Position numbers and translations under genes: made by a program
The notes under the pieces: model-generated
What the model was told of the DNA's origin: nothing
Databases searched by the model: none
What the model saw: the letters and a program-made list of their open reading frames with translations, nothing else
In this document: piece after piece, positions 30,236-37,934 of the stretch
Numbering within the stretch: the first letter of the stretch is position 1
Layout: the number at the start of each line of letters is the position of its first letter
IMG/VR virus record: IMGVR_UViG_3300025009_000157
Span: 1 to 48,653 of that record
DNA length: 48,653 nt
Strand: one strand, 5' to 3'
From: a virus

Positions 30236-30838
30236 TTATTTCTTATGCATACCATAGACAACGATAAGGTCTGTTACGTTGGATACCACACTGCCCCCTA
30301 CCATAGCCGTGCCCTCAACATTCCACTGGTACGAACCAAAGTTACTAATACGCATCTTGTAGAAATTTGTTGCGGAGGAGACAGCATCTCCAACAAGGGG
30401 CATCAAGGGAGACAACTCCTCTGTTGCTCCTTGCACTGTAAAGGAGGCGGCCTGTATGCTCCCATACGAGGCAACAGAATAGGCTTCGTCTCGGGAAGAC
30501 GCAGAGAGATAATAATATCCACCCATTTCGGCAGACTGATAGCGGACAATCTCATCATCGTCTGCGCTGGAGCCTAGCCCTAACAAAGACACTGTTACCT
30601 GCCCTATGTTCTCTGTGGTGATAGGCGCAAGATCAATCGTGGCAGTGGCCGCTGCGATAAAATAGAGGGCGTACTTATTCCCTCCTGTATCCTCTAACTC
30701 TAGAGGATATAAACGATCAAGATCGTCGAAGTACGCTTGCTGTGTACGAAAACTTGTCCAATCGTCTGCCGAGGCGAGACTAAAGGCAGCAAGTAAACAG
30801 ACCAGCGCAGCTACATGGATACTAAGTAATCGCTTCAT
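30236..30838 (-). CDS. Exported 200-aa protein behind the capsid gene
   Basis: A clear Sec signal peptide starts it: MKR, a hydrophobic core (LLSIHVAALVCLLAAF), then SLASA before D25. The mature part is strand-rich with Tyr and Ser (GGNKYALYFIAAATATIDLA; EMGGYYYLSASSRDE) and looks like a small beta-sandwich. It has a strong AGGAGG site 10 nt after the capsid stop and is the last gene before the terminator, so it should be made in large amounts. A signal peptide on a highly expressed late protein is odd. It may coat or alter the host envelope. Confidence 0.75.
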   Translation of the reverse strand: MKRLLSIHVAALVCLLAAFSLASADDWTSFRTQQAYFDDLDRLYPLELEDTGGNKYALYFIAAATATIDLAPITTENIGQVTVSLLGLGSSADDDEIVRYQSAEMGGYYYLSASSRDEAYSVASYGSIQAASFTVQGATEELSPLMPLVGDAVSSATNFYKMRISNFGSYQWNVEGTAMVGGSVVSNVTDLIVVYGMHKK

Positions 30839-30847
30839 GATACCTCC

Positions 30848-32224
30848 TTATGCGGCAATCGCATTGTCTAGGCCAACACCATTCAGCATCCCAAATTCAT
30901 TAGGATGATGAATTTCATAGCCACCCTCTGTGAGCCATTCTTCCTCGATACCATCCACGCCCTCCTCGTTGTCGAGCTCCTTACGAACGATAGGCTTGGT
31001 GTCTGTGATATAACGCCAGTCAAAGTTCTTGGGGTCTATGATGAGCATCGAATTACGCGACGTTGTTTCATGGCTGAAGAGTTTATGTGTAGTAAGGTAG
31101 ATTTCTCCAAAGGGAGTAATCCATGTTCGATAGTTGATACCGAAGGCTCGCTGTGTGGAAGAGATCTCATAACGGGTATTGCTCATGGACATGATCAACT
31201 TCTGGAGGCCGAGCAGTGCACCGTTCCCGCAAACTGCCATCTTGCGGCTCGCCCCATAGCAGAAGAGCACTTCGAGCTTCTCATTGAGCCAGTCAGCGCC
31301 AGCAACAGTCCAGGCTTTGCTATTAAAGTCCGTATCACTGTCATTGGCGTAATCGAAGATGTTGTCGCTTGCGTGCTGCCGAATAAAGGAGATAATGCCG
31401 TCGCTACTTCTAACGGGGTGTCCATTATCCCCTACACGAGTACTCTTCTTCCCAAAGATAAGACTCTTCTCCATCTCCATACCATGCAGACGGTAGACAT
31501 CGCGGCGAGCTTTCTTCCGCGCCTCTTCAGTGCGAAGACGAGTGGCAAGGGCAGTGCGGGTGATAGACAGCGTGTTGCGGAAGATCTGCACTTGGTTGGA
31601 TACTTCCGTGGGCACGTAGACGATACTGCCGGGCATCGTTCCACCTTCAGCGTTGACATTGCCGATGATCAGGATTGTGTCAGCATCACTGATGTCATGG
31701 CTCCGATCGGTAGCCGTATCTGTCTCAAGCAACTCCACCGCAATGTAGGAGGAAGCACCATTAGCGCTAACAGAAGTGACAACAGCGTTCTTATCTACGT
31801 CGTAGTCAGTAGAGCATCGCAGCAGTACTTGATGCCCCGGACGAAATTGCTTAGTCTGATTCGCCGCCGTTTCGCTATTCTCGCCAGTGTTGAGTTTGAC
31901 ATACAGGATGTCGCCAGCCGCACCGCCAGAAGTGTACGCAGTCGTAAGCGTGCCCTCTGTATACACACCAGCAATGTTAGCTCGTTGGTTTGGAAGGGTC
32001 TCTGTGAACCAGTGGAACACAGGGTCATCTGTCTTACTACCAGACATCTGGCTCAGAATGCCCGTAAGGGGCATATCGCCATTGATGTCCTGGAACAGAA
32101 TACCCTGACGCCAGTTCTCAGGCCGTACGGTATAGCGAGTCGTACCTTCATAGCCAGTATTGAGGCCAGATACGGTAGTATCGCCAGTATGGATACTATT
32201 CAGAAAGGGATAGTCAGCAGGCAT
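30848..32224 (-). CDS. Major capsid protein (DUF5309/SU10-like)
   Basis: 458 aa. NWRQGILFQDING near residue 37, RTEEARKKARRDVYRLHGMEMEKSLIFG-type sequence around 230-257 and a C-terminal WLTEGGYEIHHPNEFGML stretch resemble the DUF5309 capsid family of SU10-like podoviruses, which has the HK97 fold. It lies after scaffold and decoration genes as expected. AGGAGG lies 9 nt before the start. It forms the shell of the head. Confidence 0.82.
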   Translation of the reverse strand: MPADYPFLNSIHTGDTTVSGLNTGYEGTTRYTVRPENWRQGILFQDINGDMPLTGILSQMSGSKTDDPVFHWFTETLPNQRANIAGVYTEGTLTTAYTSGGAAGDILYVKLNTGENSETAANQTKQFRPGHQVLLRCSTDYDVDKNAVVTSVSANGASSYIAVELLETDTATDRSHDISDADTILIIGNVNAEGGTMPGSIVYVPTEVSNQVQIFRNTLSITRTALATRLRTEEARKKARRDVYRLHGMEMEKSLIFGKKSTRVGDNGHPVRSSDGIISFIRQHASDNIFDYANDSDTDFNSKAWTVAGADWLNEKLEVLFCYGASRKMAVCGNGALLGLQKLIMSMSNTRYEISSTQRAFGINYRTWITPFGEIYLTTHKLFSHETTSRNSMLIIDPKNFDWRYITDTKPIVRKELDNEEGVDGIEEEWLTEGGYEIHHPNEFGMLNGVGLDNAIAA

Positions 32225-32237
32225 CTTTAGTTACCTC

Positions 32238-32591
32238 CTATGCGGCTAGATCGACGCCAATGCCGATCCAGTGCTCGCCTGTGCTAATGAGTACTGCGAA
32301 GGCGCCAATGTCCGTGAGGACCACAGATGCGCCGCTAAAGGCTCCATTATACGAAATGGTGGAATCGGTATTGTCTGGAGAGATCGTAACATTGTCTGCA
32401 GTCGTGCTGCGGATAACAAACATTCCACCTGTACATTTACTAACAGGCGGAAGGGTGATTGTTGCCGTAGCACTTGCAATAACAATGCGCTCATATACCT
32501 GTAATGTTGCACTTTCAGCAACATACTTTACGCGACTGCGAGGGTCAACTTGCCCTGCTTCCGCGCTCGATACGTCAATAGGGGTAAACAT
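32238..32591 (-). CDS. Head decoration-type protein
   Basis: 117 aa, strand-rich, with TPPV/TLPPV turns: residues 30-60 (YERIVIASATATITLPPVSK), then GGMFVIRSTTADNVTIS, ending in GEHWIGIGVDLAA. The pattern is like small phage beta-tulip or decoration proteins that bind the capsid surface. Its place between scaffold and capsid supports this. It also resembles the protein encoded at 37239-37622 in style. AGGAG starts it. Confidence 0.65.
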   Translation of the reverse strand: MFTPIDVSSAEAGQVDPRSRVKYVAESATLQVYERIVIASATATITLPPVSKCTGGMFVIRSTTADNVTISPDNTDSTISYNGAFSGASVVLTDIGAFAVLISTGEHWIGIGVDLAA

Positions 32592-32600
32592 ATCGGTCTC

Positions 32601-33449
32601 CTATCCGAGTGTTTCTTTATATATCTGTGCGAAACTTTTCTTTCCAGGCTGGGCCTGATTGGATGAGGCAACGCGAGTCTTAGGGGCGGCAACAGGGGCG
32701 GGCCTTTGAGCAGCTTGCTCGCGGCTTGGGAGTGCTCTAGCCGGCGCACTGTTAGTCTTGGATATGCCGAGAATTCTTCGTACCTCCTGTTCGGTTCTTG
32801 ACAGAATTTCGTGATATGGGATACCAGGGTTCTTAGCCTGGATCTCATTAGCTTTCTGGCTTATGAATTCAGCACGCGCTACGCGAGCACTGTCATCTGC
32901 TATATTCACTGTGTATAGGTCTTGATTGTCTGCATAGAAGGTCTGTGCCGCTTGCTGTACAGTCTGCTGCTGTGTTACCTGATTATTGATGACCTGGGGC
33001 ATGTTCTGCATAACGGCTTGCGCAGCATGGTTGAAGGCGGTAGCATATACCTTGTTCAGTACCTTGTTGAACGCCTTCGGGTCTGTAATAGCCGCTTCGT
33101 ACTCCTCCTCAGAGACGAACGGCAGTTCCTGATAGGCAACAGCCTGTTGCTGTACAGGCTGTTCCTGCGGAGGCTGTTGCTGTTGCCTATCGCGCAGGGC
33201 AGCAATGTCTGCTTCCAGGGCTGCGATCCGTGCATCACGGGGGTCAGGAGTGGGCTGCTCGACCTGCGGCTCAGCGGGTACTTCCGGAGCTTCCGGCTCG
33301 GCAGAAGGCTCAGCAGCCCGTACTTCTTCCTCTATCTCTTCGGCATATGACGTGCCAAGAATATCGTTGAACGCCTCTATGAAGGTCGGCCCTACTGCTG
33401 TGGTCTGTTCTGTTTGCTCTGGCTGTACTGGCTGTACTGGATCAGGCAT
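32601..33449 (-). CDS. Scaffolding protein
   Basis: 282 aa, starting at 33449 with AAGGAG 7 nt upstream; longer in-frame readings lack a site. The N-terminus is acidic, rich in Pro, Glu and Gln. A coiled coil (RDARIAALEADIAALRDRQQ, about 90-110) and Q-rich helices follow. The C-terminal end is basic and helical (GKKSFAQIYKETLG), the usual capsid-binding end of scaffolds. Position directly before decoration and capsid genes fits. It would guide procapsid assembly and be absent from the mature head. Confidence 0.8.
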   Translation of the reverse strand: MPDPVQPVQPEQTEQTTAVGPTFIEAFNDILGTSYAEEIEEEVRAAEPSAEPEAPEVPAEPQVEQPTPDPRDARIAALEADIAALRDRQQQQPPQEQPVQQQAVAYQELPFVSEEEYEAAITDPKAFNKVLNKVYATAFNHAAQAVMQNMPQVINNQVTQQQTVQQAAQTFYADNQDLYTVNIADDSARVARAEFISQKANEIQAKNPGIPYHEILSRTEQEVRRILGISKTNSAPARALPSREQAAQRPAPVAAPKTRVASSNQAQPGKKSFAQIYKETLG

Positions 33450-33756
33450 TGTTATTCTCCTTAGCTCTCTGTATTTGTTCAGCTCGTATGAGATGGGGCA
33501 TAGCGAGTATTTGCTTCGCTGCCCTAATTTCTGCTTGTAGCGCAAGGAATTGTGCCTGCTCACCTGCGACATCCATTTCGTCGTAGCCATTCTGGATGTA
33601 TAACTGTATCTGTGTTTCTATGTCCTTCCAGGCAGTGCTCTCCAGAAGGATGTCCATGTCGCCCGGACTGCTATGGAAGAGGTTCTCGGAGAAGTACTGC
33701 CGAATATCGCGAGTACGGCCGTCGGCATGTAACTTGCTAATATAGTCATTAGGCAC
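33442..33756 (-). CDS. Small helical protein between portal and scaffold
   Basis: The GTG at 33756 has AGGAG 7 nt upstream, inside the last codons of the portal gene; the longer reading from 33780 would start on TTG with no site. The 104-aa product has a Tyr/Asp-rich start (PNDYISKLHADGRTRDIRQYF) and a long helix (AGEQAQFLALQAEIRAAKQI). Its end overlaps the scaffold start. Possible portal or scaffold accessory factor. Family not recognised. Confidence 0.6.
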   Translation of the reverse strand: MPNDYISKLHADGRTRDIRQYFSENLFHSSPGDMDILLESTAWKDIETQIQLYIQNGYDEMDVAGEQAQFLALQAEIRAAKQILAMPHLIRAEQIQRAKENNNA

Positions 33757-35725
33757 TAGCGTACTCCTGTAGGGGCACAATATTCCCCGCCTGTTGTTGC
33801 TGCTCGACCTGCTGCATGGGCATTTGCATGGGGTTTATTCCTGCGGTGTTCCGCACAAAGTCGAAGACATTCTTCGCTCCTGCGAGTTTGGCACTATATG
33901 TGAAGAGCTTGAAGATGTCCATTTGCTGTCGGAGCTCAGGGTCCTGCATTGCTACCTGGAGGAGACCATTCCAGAATTGCGGGTCTACACTATTTGGGAG
34001 GCTACCTGAGGAAGCTTGTACGTCGTAAGAGATGTCGAGGTCTAATGGACTTACGGGCAGGAATTGCCCTCCTCCAGCTAGCATTTGTAGGTCCATACTG
34101 TGACGGCCTGCTATCTTAACATAGGTCTCTTGGGACATGTACTGTTGCGTTTGTGCTGCGAGCATATATGCGAGGTCGCTCATGGTCATGATGCCCACGA
34201 GGATAGTGCTCTTTTCTATCCTGGTGAGAGCGCCCATCTGGGCATTTCTGCTATGCGTAGCGGAGATCCGCTCACTGCTATTCTGCAGAATGCCTTGCAT
34301 GCTATTTGATGCCCCTGAGACCCTCTGAATCTGCTCTTCAAGGAAGTTGCTATCCGTGATGTGGGACTGTGTCACGTCAGACACAGGGAACTGCATGATG
34401 GCATCCTTAACGCCACGCCCCCACACAGGAGGCCTTGTGCGGATAAGCTTTCCAGGCTCAGGATTCTCCATGTCATTAGGGTTGATCCACATAGGATCAT
34501 ATACAAACATGTCATTGAGGGCCTTCCTGACATTTGCTATCCTTGTACTGTATAGCCAGTCCATGGTATGCTGCATGGGATAGATGATCTCAAGGCGGCT
34601 CTGTGGCGTGGCGCTATACCCGTCTGTGTCAGGAGCACACACCACCACAGGGAACATATTATGCTCGAGTTCGAGGGGCTGTGCCTGCAGAATTACACTA
34701 TCGGATGCTATTGTGAAGACCCACTTTTCTGGATATTTGTAGGAGCCAAGTTCCCACTCGTTGGGGATCAGGTCAACAAAGAGGGTGATCTTGTCTATTG
34801 TGTTAGTGATACCACGAATGCCTTCGGTGGATATTCCTTCCTTCTCATTCCTAGCGTCTTCTTCTGTGAATAGGATACTGCGGCCATCGCCTATATGCTC
34901 CAGGTAACGCGCGTTAAAGATCGCGCCTTCACTCAGCAATTCGTCGGTAAGGATACTATATCGATTACTTCTATCTACCCAGCCAAAGAACTCTCCGTCC
35001 TGTAGACGATGTATAGGAACATTGGGATCGGGGAGGGACATATATGGGTCTATGTTCTGCAGATCATTTCCTTCACATAGGATAGATGGGCGCGCTTCTG
35101 GCTGGCCACTATCTATCATTGTGTTCTCTACTTGGAGGGTAAAGGGGTCTATTGTCGGAAGGCGTTTCTTTCCGCCCTTGCGAAGGCCAGTCTTCTGTGC
35201 CCAAAGAGGTGTGGCGAGGCCGAAGCCATATGTGTAGGCGTCTGCCCACTGTGTATGCAAGGCAAGACCATGCTTGAACTTTCGCGCCTGCTGGTCTACT
35301 ACATGCTCGAGGAGCATCGCCCCCACGACATCTTCCGGACCAACAGGCTCATATCGATATATAGGATGTTCTAGAAACGCTGCGACCATGTATGTGAGAA
35401 GAGTCTCACGCACGGCATAGGACACAGGGACAACGATGCTGAGGGGGCGCCTCGCGTCTGTGTTCTTTAGGTTCTGCTCTGCATCGCTCAGGGGAACATA
35501 CGCGGTGAGAGTGCGATCTAACTTATTCCAGCTCTCAAAGCGTTGACTGATAACATTCCTACTAGCAATTGCCATCTCCATGAGGCGCTGTAGCAGCTTA
35601 TCATGAGACTCACTACCGGGCTTCAGCTTCAGGTTGCCGGGATAGGAATATTTATAGTCAATATCACGTATATCTCGGAGGTTCCGCCGAGTACGTGCAA
35701 CTTCATCTGTGACAAGGATAGGCAT
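33749..35725 (-). CDS. Portal protein
   Basis: 658 aa, the usual length of podovirus portals of the SU10/Bpp-like group. It has DKLLQRLMEMAIASRN near residue 40, SIVVPVSYAVRETLLTYMVA near 95-115, a long domain with strands, NSMQGILQNSSERISATHSR around 480 and a helical, Gln-rich C-terminus (QMPMQQVEQQQQAG). It forms the ring at the head vertex for DNA passage. Dyad copy 6 lies 10 bp upstream, and its CTG merges into the GGAGAG ribosome site (CTGGAGAG). Confidence 0.85.
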   Translation of the reverse strand: MPILVTDEVARTRRNLRDIRDIDYKYSYPGNLKLKPGSESHDKLLQRLMEMAIASRNVISQRFESWNKLDRTLTAYVPLSDAEQNLKNTDARRPLSIVVPVSYAVRETLLTYMVAAFLEHPIYRYEPVGPEDVVGAMLLEHVVDQQARKFKHGLALHTQWADAYTYGFGLATPLWAQKTGLRKGGKKRLPTIDPFTLQVENTMIDSGQPEARPSILCEGNDLQNIDPYMSLPDPNVPIHRLQDGEFFGWVDRSNRYSILTDELLSEGAIFNARYLEHIGDGRSILFTEEDARNEKEGISTEGIRGITNTIDKITLFVDLIPNEWELGSYKYPEKWVFTIASDSVILQAQPLELEHNMFPVVVCAPDTDGYSATPQSRLEIIYPMQHTMDWLYSTRIANVRKALNDMFVYDPMWINPNDMENPEPGKLIRTRPPVWGRGVKDAIMQFPVSDVTQSHITDSNFLEEQIQRVSGASNSMQGILQNSSERISATHSRNAQMGALTRIEKSTILVGIMTMSDLAYMLAAQTQQYMSQETYVKIAGRHSMDLQMLAGGGQFLPVSPLDLDISYDVQASSGSLPNSVDPQFWNGLLQVAMQDPELRQQMDIFKLFTYSAKLAGAKNVFDFVRNTAGINPMQMPMQQVEQQQQAGNIVPLQEYASA

Positions 35726-35735
35726 TCTTTCTCTC

Positions 35736-35764
35736 CAGTTTTGTTCAGAATCTGAACAACACTA
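35736..35764. promoter_or_regulatory. 29-bp dyad element, copy 6 of 8
   Basis: Read on +: CAG, tttt, GTTCAG, AAT, CTGAAC, aaca, CTA. It spans the gap between terminase and portal genes, overlapping the terminase stop and touching the portal ribosome site. If it folds in RNA it could affect portal translation. Confidence 0.85.
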
Positions 35765-37237
35765 TGCAATTCTCCAGCTTCTCTTTTTCTCCTGCAAGAA
35801 ACCCTCACTCTGTCTCTTCAGTTGCTCGAACTCTACCAGTTCCCGCTTGTCGCATAGCATTGTGGGAGACCAAAAATATTTCTTCAGTTCTTCCATGACA
35901 GGCAGGACATGGGCAGTAGCGTCTATTGTGTCCCAATACCTACTGCGGGGAAATGATAGGAGGGCCATTTCCAGCCCGGCACATGCTTGCTTATTATGCC
36001 AAATAAGGCCCTGCCGATATGGTGTTATGAGAGCAGCTGCTCGCACTTCCTTCTTATCACGGGGCTTTATTTCGATGATATTGTAGAACTTCCCTGCCTC
36101 AGCGATCTTGTTCTGTAGGGGCCACATGATATACTCATTGAGGCCCGTTACTTCTATGCCGAACGTACTGGCCTGAAGGCGCTCGGCCATTGCGATTCCA
36201 CTATCTAGGTACTCAGCAGGTGTCATTCGCCCAGCGACAATGTCACGAATATATATCGCCTGCGTTCGCATGTTGATACTTGCGCCAACCCAGGCACTCT
36301 CACAGCTATGTACGGTGTGGGTCTTAGCAGGGTCGCCAAGGATAACAGTGAGAATGTCGAGATCAGCGAACTTGGTTGTCTCTGTGTCATAGTATTTGAA
36401 GTAGGTCTTCTTGAATTTGCTATCAGTGGCGCTTATCGGCATGTTGCGATATTCACGAGCGAAGACATCCTGCTCGCCTGCGCTCGCATAAGTATCGTAA
36501 AGGGCGCGTACTTGCATATCTGTGAAGACTTCGGGCCAGTTACTATGAAACAGATCGTCACATATTTCTAAGCGAACACTTTCCCAGCTAGAGTCTTCCA
36601 GCAGATTAGCGAGGAGACTATCCTCATGTAGGAGGGTCCCTATCACCACGATCTTGTGGTTAGTTGCATATGGGTCGATGCTATTGCAGACAGCCCCAAG
36701 GAACCATTGCTTTAATTTGCGGCGTTGCTCCTCTTGCATGACATTTTCATCGTTCTCAACGTCGTCAAGGATAATGAGGTCAGGCCGCTGTGCCTTCCTT
36801 CTACGGCCACGAATCTTCTGGCCAGAGCCGCGAGGAAGGACAGTAACGCCATTCGATAGGCGCCAGTGATTCTTGGCCCAAACTGCGGACTTCATTTCAG
36901 GCCAGACATCCGTAATCTTATCACATTCGAGAATCATATCCTTTACGTTCTCAGTGTGTTCGACTGCGGTCTCCTCACTGGCACCTATCGGGACTATGTA
37001 TCGGAACTCCTCGAAGAGGGCACACTTTATCGTATAGGCAGCTGCTATGCTTGATTTGCCGTAGCCTCGAGGAGCGGCGATTACTACTCTCTTCTTGGTA
37101 GGGTCGTCGAGAAGGGAGAATATATGGCGATGCTGCGCGGAGAAGGGTCTAGGGAAGTATTCCTTATAGAATACTTTACAGAACATCTCTGTGCTAGCAC
37201 AGCACTCTACCAAAGTATTGCGAAGGTTAAGGTCCAT
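35762..37237 (-). CDS. terL: Terminase large subunit
   Basis: The packaging motor, 491 aa. Walker A APRGYGKSS (55-63, K61) and Walker B LIILDDVE (154-161, D158/D159, E161) form the ATPase. The nuclease part has GDPAKT with D301, FGIEVTGLNEY with E361, and DTIDATAHV with D435/D438. No Shine-Dalgarno site precedes the ATG; it begins 1 nt after the upstream stop (TAATATG), so translation probably depends on coupling to that gene. Its small partner is far away, at 46854-47495. Confidence 0.92.
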   Translation of the reverse strand: MDLNLRNTLVECCASTEMFCKVFYKEYFPRPFSAQHRHIFSLLDDPTKKRVVIAAPRGYGKSSIAAAYTIKCALFEEFRYIVPIGASEETAVEHTENVKDMILECDKITDVWPEMKSAVWAKNHWRLSNGVTVLPRGSGQKIRGRRRKAQRPDLIILDDVENDENVMQEEQRRKLKQWFLGAVCNSIDPYATNHKIVVIGTLLHEDSLLANLLEDSSWESVRLEICDDLFHSNWPEVFTDMQVRALYDTYASAGEQDVFAREYRNMPISATDSKFKKTYFKYYDTETTKFADLDILTVILGDPAKTHTVHSCESAWVGASINMRTQAIYIRDIVAGRMTPAEYLDSGIAMAERLQASTFGIEVTGLNEYIMWPLQNKIAEAGKFYNIIEIKPRDKKEVRAAALITPYRQGLIWHNKQACAGLEMALLSFPRSRYWDTIDATAHVLPVMEELKKYFWSPTMLCDKRELVEFEQLKRQSEGFLQEKKRSWRIA

Positions 37238-37238
37238 A

Positions 37239-37622
37239 TTAGGGGAGTCTATATACCAGAGTCTTCAAGGTAGATACGCTTGTGAGGAAGACCACCTTAC
37301 CTGTGCTGTCTGCCCAGCCTTTTGTGTCCGGGAAGTAGAATGCCGCAAACTCAGTATCGCCTACAGAATAGTCTGTTATTTCCTCATTGCGAAAGCGTGT
37401 GTCATTGTTGCTGAAGATTGTAACAGTAGCAGCGCCGCCCGAAGCATTGTAGAACATCAGCAGATAGCGTTGTGGACTACTGCTGAAGTAGTTCCCATTT
37501 GTGGCATCCGTTGCGCTGAAGGCAATGTCCAGGTCGTTCGCGTCGTCCTGGCTATCTGTTAGCGTGGGGCCTATCGGTAGCACGGGCGTAATCGCCACAG
37601 GATTACTTGGCAGCGCTGGCAC
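37239..37622 (-). CDS. Small beta-rich structural protein
   Basis: 127 aa from a GTG at 37622 (AGGAG 7 nt upstream) inside the last codons of the holin-like gene. It is strand-rich, with YLLMFYNASGGAATVTIFSN (about 53-72) and TEFAAFYFPDTKGW. The fold looks like a phage head-decoration or fibre-binding sandwich, in the style of the 32238-32591 protein. It lies between a holin-like gene and the large terminase. Role uncertain. Confidence 0.65.
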   Translation of the reverse strand: MPALPSNPVAITPVLPIGPTLTDSQDDANDLDIAFSATDATNGNYFSSSPQRYLLMFYNASGGAATVTIFSNNDTRFRNEEITDYSVGDTEFAAFYFPDTKGWADSTGKVVFLTSVSTLKTLVYRLP

Positions 37623-37797
37623 TATTCTGCTCCTTCTTGGTGTCTATGAAGGACTGCCCTGTTATGTATGCAGCAGCGACACCCGCGATAGCCAGGATAT
37701 CGTTCTCACTGAGGTCCAGGCCGATCTTCTTGTTTAGCGCTATTGTTATGATGCTGACGATAGCCGTGATGAGTTTCTTTGAAAGTACCATGTCCAT
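37603..37797 (-). CDS. Holin-like small membrane protein
   Basis: 64 aa with two hydrophobic spans (LITAIVSIITIALNKK at 8-23 and DILAIAGVAAAYITGQSF at 33-50) and a charged C-terminal tail, the layout of small class II-type phage holins. It is first in the operon of the late promoter at 37817-37845. The message would start at or just before its GAGAGG site, giving a leader of about 15 nt. An alternative ATG lies two codons on. Confidence 0.7.
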   Translation of the reverse strand: MDMVLSKKLITAIVSIITIALNKKIGLDLSENDILAIAGVAAAYITGQSFIDTKKEQNSASAAK

Positions 37798-37816
37798 GTC
37801 TTTATACCTCTCTGCT

Positions 37817-37845
37817 ATTATATGTATACTGGCACGTTATGTCAA
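37817..37845 (-). promoter_or_regulatory. Late sigma-70 promoter for the packaging and head operon
   Basis: Read on -: TTGACA (37840-37845), a 17-nt spacer and TATAAT (37817-37822). It drives the holin-like gene, terminase, portal, head and tail genes. A block from the -35 box back to 37863 (GGATG-T-CCA-C-TTCCCT-A-C-TTGACA) matches the promoter at 47948-47975 in 21 of 24 positions, hinting at a shared late activator. Dyad copy 7 lies 41 bp further upstream. Confidence 0.92.
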
Positions 37846-37885
37846 GTAGGGAAGTGGACATCCCTCTCTCAGCGCTGCGGATCGG

Positions 37886-37914
37886 CAGGAGCGTTCAGTT
37901 TCTGAACACCACTA
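37886..37914. promoter_or_regulatory. 29-bp dyad element, copy 7 of 8
   Basis: CAG, gagc, GTTCAG, TTT, CTGAAC, acca, CTA, between the late promoter and the end of the tail-fibre gene. It sits 41 bp upstream of the -35 box, a distance suited to an activator or looping site. Confidence 0.85.
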
Positions 37915-37934
37915 CCCATTATGAGAGTACTTAT

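Noticed and set aside
30905-32230. 441-codon reading frame on the + strand
   Set aside because: It mirrors the major capsid gene. It has no ribosome site and its composition is that of a shadow frame.
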